This document shows, one piece after another, positions 50,835 through 59,711 of a DNA stretch of 64,000 bases. The translations under genes were made by a program, and so were the position numbers. How positions within the stretch are numbered: the stretch's first letter is position 1; the number at the start of each line of letters is the position of its first letter. The notes beneath the pieces were generated by a model. That model had not been told where the DNA came from, did not search any database, and saw nothing but the letters and a program-made list of their open reading frames with translations. Source of the stretch: an uncultured Bacteroides sp. (GTDB taxonomy: Bacteria > Bacteroidota > Bacteroidia > Bacteroidales > Bacteroidaceae); the NCBI GenBank assembly GCA_947074205.1, contig CAMTOQ010000004.1:54662-118661 (forward strand), in the 5' to 3' direction.

Positions 50835-52583
50835 TTACTCTGCTCCCAATGATTTCAATACAGCGTTGATCTTAGCATCGGCAGCAGCCTCAGCACCGGC
50901 AAAATCACCACGAGTTGGCATTGGCGCTAGTGCCTCCACATAGAACTTGATCTTTGGCTCGGTGCCCGATGGGCGTACCGATACTTTTGTTCCATCTGCT
51001 GTGAAGTATTGTAGTACATTCGATGTATCCGGCATATCGATATCCGATACATGACCTTCACCGTCTGTTTGCTTCAATGTTTGGAAATCTTTCACCAATA
51101 CTACTTTTGAACCTGCAATCTCAGTTGGAGGTGTGTTGCGGAAATTAGTCATCATTTGTTTGATTTCGTCAGCTCCACTCTTACCTGGCTTCACTACGCT
51201 AATACCTTTCTCTTTAGAGTATCCGTATTCCACATAGATATCAAGCAATAGTTCGTAAAGCGTCTTGCCTTGATCTTTGGCCCATGCAGCCACTTCGGCA
51301 ATAAGACAGCAAGCTGATACAGCATCTTTGTCGCGTACAAAGTCTTCGGCAAGGAAACCGTAGCTCTCTTCGCCACCACCAATATAAATCTTCTTGCCTT
51401 CGAACAAACGAATTTCGCGAGCAATCCATTTAAAGCCGGTGTAGCAATCCATCATCTCGATAGCGTTCTTGTCGGCAATCTTCTTGATAAGCTCTGTAGT
51501 TACAATAGTTTTCACCACAAACTCCTTACCTGTCATCTTACCCAACTTCTTATATTGAGTGATGATGTAGTAAAGATAGATCAAACAAGTTTGGTTACCA
51601 TTCACCAATACCCAGTTGCCTTTATCGTCCTTACAAGCGATACCCACACGGTCAGCATCAGGGTCACTAGCCATTACCAAGTCAGCATCTAGCTTCTTGG
51701 CCAAAGCCACTGCCATTGAAAGCGCCTCAGCATTTTCAGGGTTAGGAGATACTACAGTAGTAAAGTTGCCATCAGGAATCATCTGTTCGGGCACAGTATG
51801 TACATTCTCGAAGCCCCAGTCTTTTAGTGCACGTGGGATAAGCACTGCACCTGTACCGTGAATTGGAGTATATACAATGCTCAAATCTTTCTGACGAGTG
51901 ATCACTTCAGGATCGATAGATACAGTACGTACCGCTTCCAAATAGGCCTTATCAATATCTTCGCCTACAATCTGAATCAAAGCATCGTTGCCTTTGAACT
52001 TAATATCGGCCGCCGAGGCAATCTTGTTCACTTCGTCGATGATACCCTTATCGTGAGGTGCCAATACTTGTGCGCCATCATCCCAATAGGCTTTGTAGCC
52101 ATTGTACTCTTTAGGATTGTGCGAAGCAGTCAAGATGATACCACTTTGGCAACCCAAGTGACGTATAGCGAAAGACATTTCTGGAGTAGGACGCATATCT
52201 TCGAAAAGATATACTTTGATGCCATTTGCCGAGAAGATTTGTGCTGATGATTCAGCAAAAAGACGGCTATTGTTGCGGCTATCGTGACCCACCACTACAG
52301 ATATCTGAGGAAGATCTTTGAAGTTTTCTAGGAGATAGTTAGATAGACCTTGTGTAGCTGCACCCACAGTATAGATGTTCATACGGTTGGTACCCACACC
52401 CATAATGCCACGAAGTCCACCTGTACCGAATTCTAGGTCTTTGTAGAAAGCCTCGATCAAGTCGTGCTTATCTTCGTTTTCCAGCATACGCTTCACTTCG
52501 GCTTGAGTCTCTGCATCGTAAGCAGGAGTCAACCACTTTTGGGCTTTTTCAGTCACCTGTTTGATTAGATCCTGGTTTTCCAT
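50835..52583 (-). CDS. pgm: phosphoglucomutase/phosphomannomutase
   Basis: 582 residues, alpha-D-phosphohexomutase superfamily, the long form common in Bacteroidetes and Firmicutes. Active-site phosphoserine loop ILTASHNPKEYNG near residue 152, metal loop SDPDADRVG near 306, sugar-binding GGGEESYG near 405, and phosphate-binding RPSGTEPKIKFYV near 540. It interconverts hexose 1- and 6-phosphates, supplying sugar nucleotides and glycogen. A minus-strand -7 element TATATTTG lies at 52639-52632, giving a 44-base leader. Confidence 0.93.
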   Translation of the reverse strand: MENQDLIKQVTEKAQKWLTPAYDAETQAEVKRMLENEDKHDLIEAFYKDLEFGTGGLRGIMGVGTNRMNIYTVGAATQGLSNYLLENFKDLPQISVVVGHDSRNNSRLFAESSAQIFSANGIKVYLFEDMRPTPEMSFAIRHLGCQSGIILTASHNPKEYNGYKAYWDDGAQVLAPHDKGIIDEVNKIASAADIKFKGNDALIQIVGEDIDKAYLEAVRTVSIDPEVITRQKDLSIVYTPIHGTGAVLIPRALKDWGFENVHTVPEQMIPDGNFTTVVSPNPENAEALSMAVALAKKLDADLVMASDPDADRVGIACKDDKGNWVLVNGNQTCLIYLYYIITQYKKLGKMTGKEFVVKTIVTTELIKKIADKNAIEMMDCYTGFKWIAREIRLFEGKKIYIGGGEESYGFLAEDFVRDKDAVSACCLIAEVAAWAKDQGKTLYELLLDIYVEYGYSKEKGISVVKPGKSGADEIKQMMTNFRNTPPTEIAGSKVVLVKDFQTLKQTDGEGHVSDIDMPDTSNVLQYFTADGTKVSVRPSGTEPKIKFYVEALAPMPTRGDFAGAEAAADAKINAVLKSLGAE

Positions 52584-52631
52584 TCTTCTATTGTTTTTAA
52601 AATAAATATAGTATCCTTTTTGTAAGTCTCA

Positions 52632-52639
52632 CAAATATA
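52632..52639 (-). promoter_or_regulatory. -7 element of the phosphoglucomutase gene
   Basis: Exact TATATTTG on the minus strand, immediately next to the dipeptidase terminator stem. No clear -33 partner. Confidence 0.5.
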
Positions 52640-52640
52640 A

Positions 52641-52688
52641 GTAAAGAACTTTTTAAGAAGAAAATATTCTTCGAAAAAAGTTCTTTAC
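52641..52688 (-). terminator. terminator of the C69 dipeptidase gene
   Basis: Arms GTAAAGAACTTTTT (52641-52654) and AAAAAGTTCTTTAC (52675-52688) pair perfectly over 14 bp. After a 2-base mismatch there are six more pairs closing on the loop AATA. Confidence 0.8.
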
Positions 52689-52697
52689 CACCTTTAA

Positions 52698-54341
52698 TTA
52701 AGGATTAATCTTATAGCGATTGCCTGTCTGCTTAACATACTCTTTCAAGAACTGCTCGGGATAGCCTTGGCGAATAACACCTGCCGGCTGTCCGATGCTA
52801 TTGCGCTGGAAAGTGCCATCGGGGTTGGTCTTGCGTGTTACCATATCGGCATATTTCACCACTAGGTATTCACCCAAACGCTTCCAATCGGAGAAGGTGC
52901 TTTGTGCCATCATGTCTGTATAAGAAGTCAAGAAGGCCACAGCCTCAGCTTTGTCTTTCTTGTAAAGCTTATGAGCTACTTCTTCAATACCCGGCTGTGC
53001 CTCGAAGAAGGTAGTTTCCAAACGTTGTTGTTCAGCGCGAACATCACCAATCAAGAGATCATAGCGTGGATACACTTGGTTGGCCACCCAGTTGAAGATC
53101 CAGAAAGCCGAGTTCCAAGAGAAAGTGATGTAGTCGGCACCATCTACACGAGTGTAGCACACAGGAACTTTTGTAGTACCACAATATACAGGAGTAAACA
53201 CAGTCATATTAGCATCGTCTGTACCAAACCATAGCACACCACCTACAGGGTCGGGCAATGAAGCACGCATCTGCGCTACAAACACAAAACCGGTTTGCTG
53301 AGTAGAAATAGGACGTTCGTTGAAGTACTCTTCGCCATCCACCTTAAACGACAGTGGAGATAGACGATAAGGAGCCTTGTAAGCGCCTGCACCATAGTCG
53401 TTGGTAATATCGAGTGGAGTACCTTCATAGTGGTCGCGCATAGCACCCATAATGTCTTGTACAGAAAGTTTGCGATCGGCTTTTACATACAAGGGCATAG
53501 GAGTATTATTTTCACCCAAGATATAAGGTAGATACTCTTGACCGTTCTTAGTAAACATGTTATAGAAGCTCCAAACACGTGCCTCGCAATAGCGACGAGC
53601 ACCAAAATCAAGCGGCGCATAAGCGTTGGCAAAGCTAAAGTCTTTGTTTGGACCGTCATAGTAACCTTTCTCACGAGCGAAAGAGATAACGTCGGGCGAG
53701 TAGATACAGTTGTCCTTATCACTCAAAGGAAATTGGTGAATACGTGCTTGATTGGCATGGGCTGAGATACAATCGTCTGGAATACGAACAGCCACCCATA
53801 CAGCACCTTTCACACCAGGACCTTTGCCAATCATCTCCATTACCCAGATTTCGTTTGGATCGGCGATTGTGAAAGATTCACCGCTGCTGTAGTAGCCATA
53901 CTCTTGTACCAAGTCGGTCATCACCTTGATGGCTTCGCGAGCTGTGCGCGAGCGTTGCAATGCCACATAGATCAAACTACCATAGTCCATAATACCTGTA
54001 GAGTCGGCCAACTCAGGGCGGCCACCAAAGGTAGTCTCCGCGATGGTCAACTGAAACTCATTCATGTTGCCTATCACATTATAAGTCTGACGAACTTGTG
54101 CAATCTGACCCAAGTATTTACCGGTATCCCACTCGTTGACATCGAGCATAGCACCTTTGGGATGAGTGGCAGCAGGCCAATGATAGAGTTCGCCAAACAA
54201 GCCGTATGAATCGGCAGAATAGGAAACGATAGTAGAACCATCGGTAGAGGCATTCTTACCTACAATAAGATTGGTACAGGCAAAAGACTGCGCCAACGTA
54301 GTAGCCAAGAAAAGCGCACAAAGTACAAGTTTCTTTTTCAT
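52698..54341 (-). CDS. secreted family C69 dipeptidase
   Basis: 547 residues. Signal peptide ends SFA and is followed at once by CTNLIVGKNASTDGS: the cysteine is the N-terminal nucleophile of the Ntn-hydrolase fold, exposed when the signal peptide is removed. Other family blocks: GNMNEFQLTIAETTFGGR and ESFTIADPNEIWVMEM. C69 peptidases cleave dipeptides in the periplasm. Its terminator and the separate -7 element show that it is not co-transcribed with the downstream phosphoglucomutase gene. Confidence 0.9.
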   Translation of the reverse strand: MKKKLVLCALFLATTLAQSFACTNLIVGKNASTDGSTIVSYSADSYGLFGELYHWPAATHPKGAMLDVNEWDTGKYLGQIAQVRQTYNVIGNMNEFQLTIAETTFGGRPELADSTGIMDYGSLIYVALQRSRTAREAIKVMTDLVQEYGYYSSGESFTIADPNEIWVMEMIGKGPGVKGAVWVAVRIPDDCISAHANQARIHQFPLSDKDNCIYSPDVISFAREKGYYDGPNKDFSFANAYAPLDFGARRYCEARVWSFYNMFTKNGQEYLPYILGENNTPMPLYVKADRKLSVQDIMGAMRDHYEGTPLDITNDYGAGAYKAPYRLSPLSFKVDGEEYFNERPISTQQTGFVFVAQMRASLPDPVGGVLWFGTDDANMTVFTPVYCGTTKVPVCYTRVDGADYITFSWNSAFWIFNWVANQVYPRYDLLIGDVRAEQQRLETTFFEAQPGIEEVAHKLYKKDKAEAVAFLTSYTDMMAQSTFSDWKRLGEYLVVKYADMVTRKTNPDGTFQRNSIGQPAGVIRQGYPEQFLKEYVKQTGNRYKINP

Positions 54342-54380
54342 TAATAATCTATTTTGAGTTTATAAAAATCGAATTGTGTC

Positions 54381-56030
54381 TCACCAAACAAAGGTATCGC
54401 GGTAGACAGTCTCATTGCCACAACCATCTACAGCTATCACTTCTAGAGTGTGTTTCTTTCCTTTTTCGACATACTTAGGGTTGAGTTTACAAATATATCG
54501 AGATTGCATCATATTCGGCCTATAAAGAAGGACATATTTTCCATCGATTGTAGCTCGATAGTGGCTAATTCCCGTTTGTTTGTCAGCAATCGTAAAGAGT
54601 AGCTTACTATTTTTCGTCCAATTAGGCTTTTCTACTGGAGTAATGACAGGAGGCACTGTGTCAATCGCCACAGTATAGGTGCCCAACGTGCGGATATCCG
54701 CTTTCACAAAACCATCGGCATAACTCCCCCCCACACTACTCTTTCCCTTTGGAGTGACACGAGCAATATAGTATTTGGTAGAATCGGCCACGGGGCGATG
54801 ACGTAGACCTATCTGCAGCTGTGCCGGTTTAAATAGGGATAGTGCCTTGTCGTGCAACTGATAGGTATAGGCAACTCCGGACGTATCGGGCTTAATTTGA
54901 TAATTCAACAGCTGATTTTGATGGAGCGCTTCTTGTGGGATGACGAGAGAAACACCTGGATCATTAACCACATGCGTACGGTTCCAAGAAACATAATAGC
55001 GGCTCTGTGTATCGACACTATCAATAGGCATTTCCTGACCACGTACAGTAAACTGATAACGCGTACTGTTGCCTGCCACATCGGTCAATACATATTGAAA
55101 ACGATAGTCGCGAGGCTCATCGATAGTGACAATGCCTCGATTGCCGTTATACGTCTCGAACATTCGATGATTGTTACCGGGCAATACAAATGAGCGCATA
55201 TAGCCTTCGTGTGACCAGCTGTTGACTTGTCGGCTCTCTTCATAAGAGAAGCGATCGATGACACTTTGATGCACCAGCTCACCATCGACATAGAGCTGAA
55301 CAGTATGCACACCGCACTTATTTTGCGAACCATTAATAAAGTCGTAAGCTTTAATCGCTGCCCCTACTTCGCCCCATGCACGCACCACACTTTTATCTTC
55401 AGGAGTAAAGGTAGTGGGTGTTGGCTTATTGTTGACCACCCCTCGGCCTACTTGAGGTATCAGTTGAAAGCCAAATGCCTTGGGTGCAGTAGTATCGACT
55501 ATTGCCTTGCCAAATAGAGGGATAGGATCTACATAATCTTCTGTGTCCACATCAATCACATCGAGATGTAGATGCGGACCAAAGGAATAGCCACGATTGC
55601 CACTCAGTCCTATGGCCTCTCCACGCTTCACACGATATTCATTAACGCCAGGGATAAAACCAACTTCATAGCTCTCTTGTTCGTATTGCAACTGCTCGAT
55701 TAATGCCGCGAAAGGTGGCAACAATCCTTCGAGATGGCGATTGATGGTGCGATATCCATTGTCGTAAGTCACCTCAACGATATAGCCCGATCCGTGGTTG
55801 ACCCTTACACGAGAGATGTAACCATCGGCTAATGCACGGATACGCTTATTGACAGCCCCACCCGTTCTAAAATCGAGTCCACCGTGAAAATGCGTAGCGC
55901 GAATCTCACCAAAGTTGCCACTGAAAGACAATGGAGCGTCAAAGGGTGGAGTAAAAACAGGAGGAGTTGCCTCTTGCGCGGCAAGGGAGAGGGAGGAAAA
56001 AACTACAAGAGAGAGAAAAATATGTTTCAT
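54381..56030 (-). CDS. M23 family metallopeptidase
   Basis: 549 residues from the ATG at 56030. A longer frame to 56069 is excluded because a -7 element sits at 56056-56063. Signal peptide 1-18 (LSLAAQ). The M23 (LytM) domain is unusually N-terminal, about 25-175: zinc ligands in THFHGGLDFRTG (HxxxD) and GPHLHLDV (HxH), with NRHLEG between. The remaining 370 residues are beta-rich without a motif I know and may form Ig-like or outer-membrane-associated domains. It probably cuts peptidoglycan cross-links, or acts as a structural homologue binding them; the zinc site looks intact. Confidence 0.86.
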   Translation of the reverse strand: MKHIFLSLVVFSSLSLAAQEATPPVFTPPFDAPLSFSGNFGEIRATHFHGGLDFRTGGAVNKRIRALADGYISRVRVNHGSGYIVEVTYDNGYRTINRHLEGLLPPFAALIEQLQYEQESYEVGFIPGVNEYRVKRGEAIGLSGNRGYSFGPHLHLDVIDVDTEDYVDPIPLFGKAIVDTTAPKAFGFQLIPQVGRGVVNNKPTPTTFTPEDKSVVRAWGEVGAAIKAYDFINGSQNKCGVHTVQLYVDGELVHQSVIDRFSYEESRQVNSWSHEGYMRSFVLPGNNHRMFETYNGNRGIVTIDEPRDYRFQYVLTDVAGNSTRYQFTVRGQEMPIDSVDTQSRYYVSWNRTHVVNDPGVSLVIPQEALHQNQLLNYQIKPDTSGVAYTYQLHDKALSLFKPAQLQIGLRHRPVADSTKYYIARVTPKGKSSVGGSYADGFVKADIRTLGTYTVAIDTVPPVITPVEKPNWTKNSKLLFTIADKQTGISHYRATIDGKYVLLYRPNMMQSRYICKLNPKYVEKGKKHTLEVIAVDGCGNETVYRDTFVW

Positions 56031-56055
56031 TGAAATGCGCATAATTTGTGATTCA

Positions 56056-56063
56056 CAAAAATA
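56056..56063 (-). promoter_or_regulatory. -7 element of the M23 peptidase gene
   Basis: Exact TATTTTTG on the minus strand. Initiation near 56051 leaves about 21 bases to the ATG at 56030 and decides the start. Confidence 0.55.
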
Positions 56064-56123
56064 GGCCATTCTAGCAAGACTAAAAAGAGCTGGAATTAAA
56101 TAAATCTGGCCACTACTGCACCG

Positions 56124-56156
56124 GTGTTTAAATAGTGTTTAAATAGTGTTTAAACA
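56124..56156. repeat. three 11-bp tandem repeats upstream of ald
   Basis: GTGTTTAAATA at 56124-56134 and 56135-56145, then GTGTTTAAACA at 56146-56156. The 11-bp period puts each TTTAAA on the same face of the helix. They lie 94 bp before the ald start, between divergent genes. A candidate regulator-binding array. Confidence 0.75.
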
Positions 56157-56249
56157 TTTGTCAATATGTCATACAACATAGGTTTTTACGTATAGTAAAT
56201 GAATTAATATACTACATTCGCACAAGAAAACACTTAAATCAATACCATT

Positions 56250-57350
56250 ATGATTATCGGCATACCTAAAGAGATTAAGAACAATGAGAACCGAGTGGGC
56301 ATGACCCCCTCGGGTGTGGCCGAGTTGGTGCACCATGGCCACAAGGTCTTTGTACAGCACACAGCGGGTCACAATAGCGGCTTCTCTGACAACGATTACT
56401 TATCAGCCGGTGCACAAATATTACCCACCATCGAAGAGGTATATCAAACCGCAGAAATGATTGTAAAGGTAAAGGAGCCTATTGCTCCAGAGTACAAATT
56501 AATTCGCAAAGGTCAACTCCTTTTCACCTATTTCCATTTTGCCTCAGACGAGACACTGACCAAAGCAATGATTGAAAGTGGTGCTGTTTGCCTAGCCTAT
56601 GAGACGGTAGAGAAACCCGATCGTTCATTGCCCTTACTTATCCCCATGAGCGAAGTAGCAGGCCGTATGTCTATCCAAGAAGGAGCTCGCTTCCTAGAGA
56701 AGCCACAAGGAGGTAAAGGTAAACTGCTTGGTGGAGTGCCAGGAGTAAAACCGGCTAAGGTGCTAATACTTGGCGGAGGCGTGGTAGGTAGCAATGCCGC
56801 ATTAATGGCAGCCGGCATGGGGGCAGACGTGACTATCACTGACATCAACCTACCCCGTTTACGCTACCTCAGCGAGGTGATGCCTAAAAATGTAAAGACG
56901 CTCTACTCATCGAAGATGAACATTCTTAAGGAGCTAGACGATGTGGATTTAATAATTGGATCGATACTTAAACCGGGAGATAAGGCGCCTCACGTTATTA
57001 CTCGTGAGATGTTGAAGAAAATGGAGAAGGGCACAGTATTAGTAGATGTAGCCATTGACCAAGGAGGCTGCTTTGAAACTTCTCACCCCACCACGCACAG
57101 CGATCCCACTTATGTGGTAGACGATATCGTTCACTATGCAGTGGCCAATATACCGGGAGCCGTTCCATTTACATCGACCTCGGCACTGACCAACGCCACT
57201 TTGCCGTACGCATTAGCACTCGCCAATAAAGGCTGGCAACAAGCCTGCAAAGAGGACGCGACACTTGCCTTGGGACTTAATATAGTAGAAGGGAAAGTGG
57301 TGTACAAAGCCATTGCCGAAGTGTTTAATCTTCCATACACTCCAATTTAG
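56250..57350 (+). CDS. ald: alanine dehydrogenase
   Basis: 366 residues. N-terminal MIIGIPKEIKNNENRVGMTP is the family signature with the substrate-side arginine; KVKEP near residue 75 carries the pyruvate-binding lysine, FTYFHFAS near 95 the catalytic histidine, and the NAD fold begins VLILGGGVVGSNAAL near 171. It interconverts L-alanine and pyruvate plus ammonia with NAD. A near-consensus -7 element, TACATTCG (one mismatch), is at 56213-56220. Three tandem repeats upstream suggest a dedicated regulator. Confidence 0.94.
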   Translation: MIIGIPKEIKNNENRVGMTPSGVAELVHHGHKVFVQHTAGHNSGFSDNDYLSAGAQILPTIEEVYQTAEMIVKVKEPIAPEYKLIRKGQLLFTYFHFASDETLTKAMIESGAVCLAYETVEKPDRSLPLLIPMSEVAGRMSIQEGARFLEKPQGGKGKLLGGVPGVKPAKVLILGGGVVGSNAALMAAGMGADVTITDINLPRLRYLSEVMPKNVKTLYSSKMNILKELDDVDLIIGSILKPGDKAPHVITREMLKKMEKGTVLVDVAIDQGGCFETSHPTTHSDPTYVVDDIVHYAVANIPGAVPFTSTSALTNATLPYALALANKGWQQACKEDATLALGLNIVEGKVVYKAIAEVFNLPYTPI

Positions 57351-57393
57351 CAAGCATTTTTGTCTTATTTATAAAGAGGTTAGTTAGTAATGA

Positions 57394-57439
57394 ATCAGCC
57401 TATTGCAAGCCTATATTCCAAGGCAAGCAATAGGCTGAT
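57394..57439. terminator. stem-loop between convergent ald and FabK-like genes
   Basis: A perfect 13-bp stem (57394-57406 with 57427-57439) with further pairs GCC/GGC inside the loop. No long T-run on either side; position between convergent genes supports a terminator. Confidence 0.7.
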
Positions 57440-57465
57440 CTTATAATCATAACACAAACCCTAAA

Positions 57466-58404
57466 TTACCATTCATAACGAAACTGAATGAGACGGCTGT
57501 ACTCTAGAACCAGTTCATTTATCACCTCTGCCACAGTCTGATAATGGTGAAGCTGGGCTGATACCTGACCTATCTCTAATTCGCCTTCTTCCAGATTGCC
57601 CTCAAAGATACCTTTCTTAGAGCGCCCTCTACCTAATAATTCTTTTAGCTCTTCGGCTGTCGCCCCATTCTCTTCGGCCTGTTCCACCAAATCTTTGAAA
57701 GTTCCGTTGGCCAGGCGAGTGGGCGAAAGCTTCTTTAGCAACAACTTCGTATCCCCTTCGTCCAGCCTTAAGCAGTATTCCTTGAACACTTCGCTAGCCG
57801 AGCTCTCCTTGGTCAACGCAAAGCGAGTACCAATCTGTACCCCCTCAGCACCAAGCACCATAGCCGCCAACATGGCCCTGCCCGAGGCAATACCTCCTGC
57901 AGCAACAAGTGGTAATGAAGTGGCATTTCGCACCGATGGAATCAGACACATCGTAGTGGTCTCCTCCCTACCGTTGTGGCCACCGGCCTCAAATCCTTCG
58001 GCTACTATCCAGTCTACACCTGCCTCCTCGCACTTTACAGCAAACTTAGACGAAGAGACAACATGCCCCACCGTAATACCATTCTCTTGCAGTTTGCTGG
58101 TCCAAAGTTTAGGGTTGCCGGCCGAAGTCACGACATGCTTTACGCCCTCTTCAATTATAATATCGATTAGTTCGTCCATCTGCGGGTAGAGCAGAGGAAT
58201 ATTTACACCATACGGAGCAGCAGTGGCCGCTTTACATTTCCGGATATGTTCGCGCAGAGTTTCCGGATACATAGAGCCTGCGCCTAATAGTCCTAATCCA
58301 CCGGCATTGCTCACCGCCGAGGCTAGTCGCCAACCACTACACCACACCATCCCACCTTGAATGATAGGATAACGGATGCCCAACAAATCGGTAATTCTAT
58401 TCAT
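57466..58404 (-). CDS. FabK/nitronate monooxygenase-like flavoenzyme
   Basis: 312 residues, FMN-dependent TIM-barrel of the 2-nitropropane dioxygenase family. N-terminal RYPIIQGGMVWCSGWRLASA, SNAGGLGLLGAGS, then EGFEAGGHNGRE near 140 with the active-site histidine, LVAAGGIASGRAMLAAMVLG near 180 and GVQIGTRFALTKES near 200. FabK reduces enoyl-ACP in fatty-acid synthesis; nitronate monooxygenases detoxify alkyl nitronates. The GAGS and GGHNG patterns favour the FabK side, but the two cannot be separated by eye. No fab genes are adjacent. Confidence 0.82.
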   Translation of the reverse strand: MNRITDLLGIRYPIIQGGMVWCSGWRLASAVSNAGGLGLLGAGSMYPETLREHIRKCKAATAAPYGVNIPLLYPQMDELIDIIIEEGVKHVVTSAGNPKLWTSKLQENGITVGHVVSSSKFAVKCEEAGVDWIVAEGFEAGGHNGREETTTMCLIPSVRNATSLPLVAAGGIASGRAMLAAMVLGAEGVQIGTRFALTKESSASEVFKEYCLRLDEGDTKLLLKKLSPTRLANGTFKDLVEQAEENGATAEELKELLGRGRSKKGIFEGNLEEGELEIGQVSAQLHHYQTVAEVINELVLEYSRLIQFRYEW

Positions 58405-58453
58405 TGTTTACATATTGCTTCTAAGTAGAAAACAATAAGTTGTCGGTGTTGGT

Positions 58454-59149
58454 TCAGCGCATCAACGGTAGAAAAATGGGATGATTGATCTTAACGGTAG
58501 TAGAATCGCCGTACTGGCTTAACACTTCGATTGTACGCTTACGATTCTTACGTCCCCTAAAATCCCAGTAATCTTTGGACAAGTAGTAGTTGAAATCTAT
58601 TCCACTAGGGCCTGAAGGAGTTGCAACCCAACCACCAACAAACTGATTATTGACACGTCCAGCTAGAGGATTATAGCGAAGACCGGTAGCTTCAATTTGC
58701 TCTACCGAATTGCGCGGACCTGCATCAAACATACTACGAGCCCAATTAGAATAGATGCGTAAAGAGGATATTTTGTAGAAGGGATCACTACGCCAAGTGT
58801 CTCCGCCAACCTTTATATTTTTGCGATATACGGGATCCCAGTTCATCCTTGTATCTGATTTGTAGGGTCGAAGCGAAAGCATCTCACGCGCATTGAACGG
58901 CTTAGCCGAACCATTGGCAATAGGCAACGACTCGTCGACCTTCATCCAATTCTTATCGGTCACAACGATGGGGTCTGAAAAAAGCCCCGAGCCCATATCA
59001 ATAGAACGCACAGCATCGAGGTTAAGCTTGATCTCTTGATCGCTATCCATTATATTATTCAATCGCAAAGAGTCCTGCGATGTCCACTCTTGCGCCATAG
59101 AAGGTAGAGCGAAAAGCAGGGAGGCACATACAACTATTAAATACTTCAT
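58454..59149 (-). CDS. exported hypothetical protein (DUF4858-like)
   Basis: 231 residues, signal peptide 1-19 (FALPSMAQ). The mature protein has many Arg, Asp and aromatic residues (KSDTRMNWDPVYRKNIKVGG, IYSNWARSMFDAGPRNS, FNYYLSKDYWDFRGRKN) and no membrane segment, so it is probably periplasmic. It resembles the Bacteroides DUF4858 family, of unknown function. It lies 16 bp after the lipoprotein gene and appears to belong to the sigma-factor operon that starts at 61314. Confidence 0.65.
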   Translation of the reverse strand: MKYLIVVCASLLFALPSMAQEWTSQDSLRLNNIMDSDQEIKLNLDAVRSIDMGSGLFSDPIVVTDKNWMKVDESLPIANGSAKPFNAREMLSLRPYKSDTRMNWDPVYRKNIKVGGDTWRSDPFYKISSLRIYSNWARSMFDAGPRNSVEQIEATGLRYNPLAGRVNNQFVGGWVATPSGPSGIDFNYYLSKDYWDFRGRKNRKRTIEVLSQYGDSTTVKINHPIFLPLMR

Positions 59150-59165
59150 CTTTTCTTAGTTAAGA

Positions 59166-59687
59166 TTACCACCAACGAAAGCCACTGCCACACAGTGGTT
59201 CGTTAAAACAGGGATCAATAGTCCATATCGTTTGAGGATATGCTCTATTCTCCCACCACGCTCTATAATAGAGAGCGGCTTCGCGTACCTCTTCATCAGT
59301 CAAGAAATACAATCCTTCATAGTTCAGTGCATTAGCACGTACCATTTTTGCACCTTGTGAAGCGGGCATATTCAATCTTATCGATTCAACAATCCATAGC
59401 ATACACTCGCCCAAACGCAGCTTACCGTTTTTGGCATTGTAGCCAATAGGGAAGTCGGAGATGACAGAAATATCATCGGAGTAATCGAGCAACTTTGGAA
59501 TGTCATTCATCCCGAACTCGGGGATGATGAGTAGTCCTTGGTTATTTTTAGTAGTGTAGTTTCCCTGCTTCAATTGTTTCACAAAAATGTCTACATCGGG
59601 ATTGTTATAATCCAATACTTCATTGGTACAGCTTGTTACCCATAGGCAAAGAGCCGCAAATATGGCTGATAAGTATAACCGTTTCAT
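59166..59687 (-). CDS. small lipoprotein (DUF4943-like)
   Basis: 173 residues with lipobox WVTSC (Cys20). The mature protein has DVDIFVKQLKQGNYTT, GLLIIPEFGMNDIPKLLDYS and a short tail ending GSGFRWW, with helices around MLWIVESIRLNM. It resembles the DUF4943 family seen next to DUF4858 genes in Bacteroides. It lies 24 bp downstream of the anti-sigma/beta-barrel gene; it may be an envelope-stress product or sensor of that system, which is inference. Confidence 0.65.
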   Translation of the reverse strand: MKRLYLSAIFAALCLWVTSCTNEVLDYNNPDVDIFVKQLKQGNYTTKNNQGLLIIPEFGMNDIPKLLDYSDDISVISDFPIGYNAKNGKLRLGECMLWIVESIRLNMPASQGAKMVRANALNYEGLYFLTDEEVREAALYYRAWWENRAYPQTIWTIDPCFNEPLCGSGFRWW

Positions 59688-59711
59688 CTTGTCAATGTTT
59701 TTAGAGTAGTA

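Noticed and set aside
56124..56156. Replication-type iterons
   Set aside because: No replication protein gene or DnaA-box cluster nearby; position before ald fits gene regulation better.
57596..58189. A 197-codon plus-strand frame opposite the FabK-like gene
   Set aside because: Ser/Pro-rich shadow with no recognisable domain; the minus-strand gene has clear flavoenzyme motifs.
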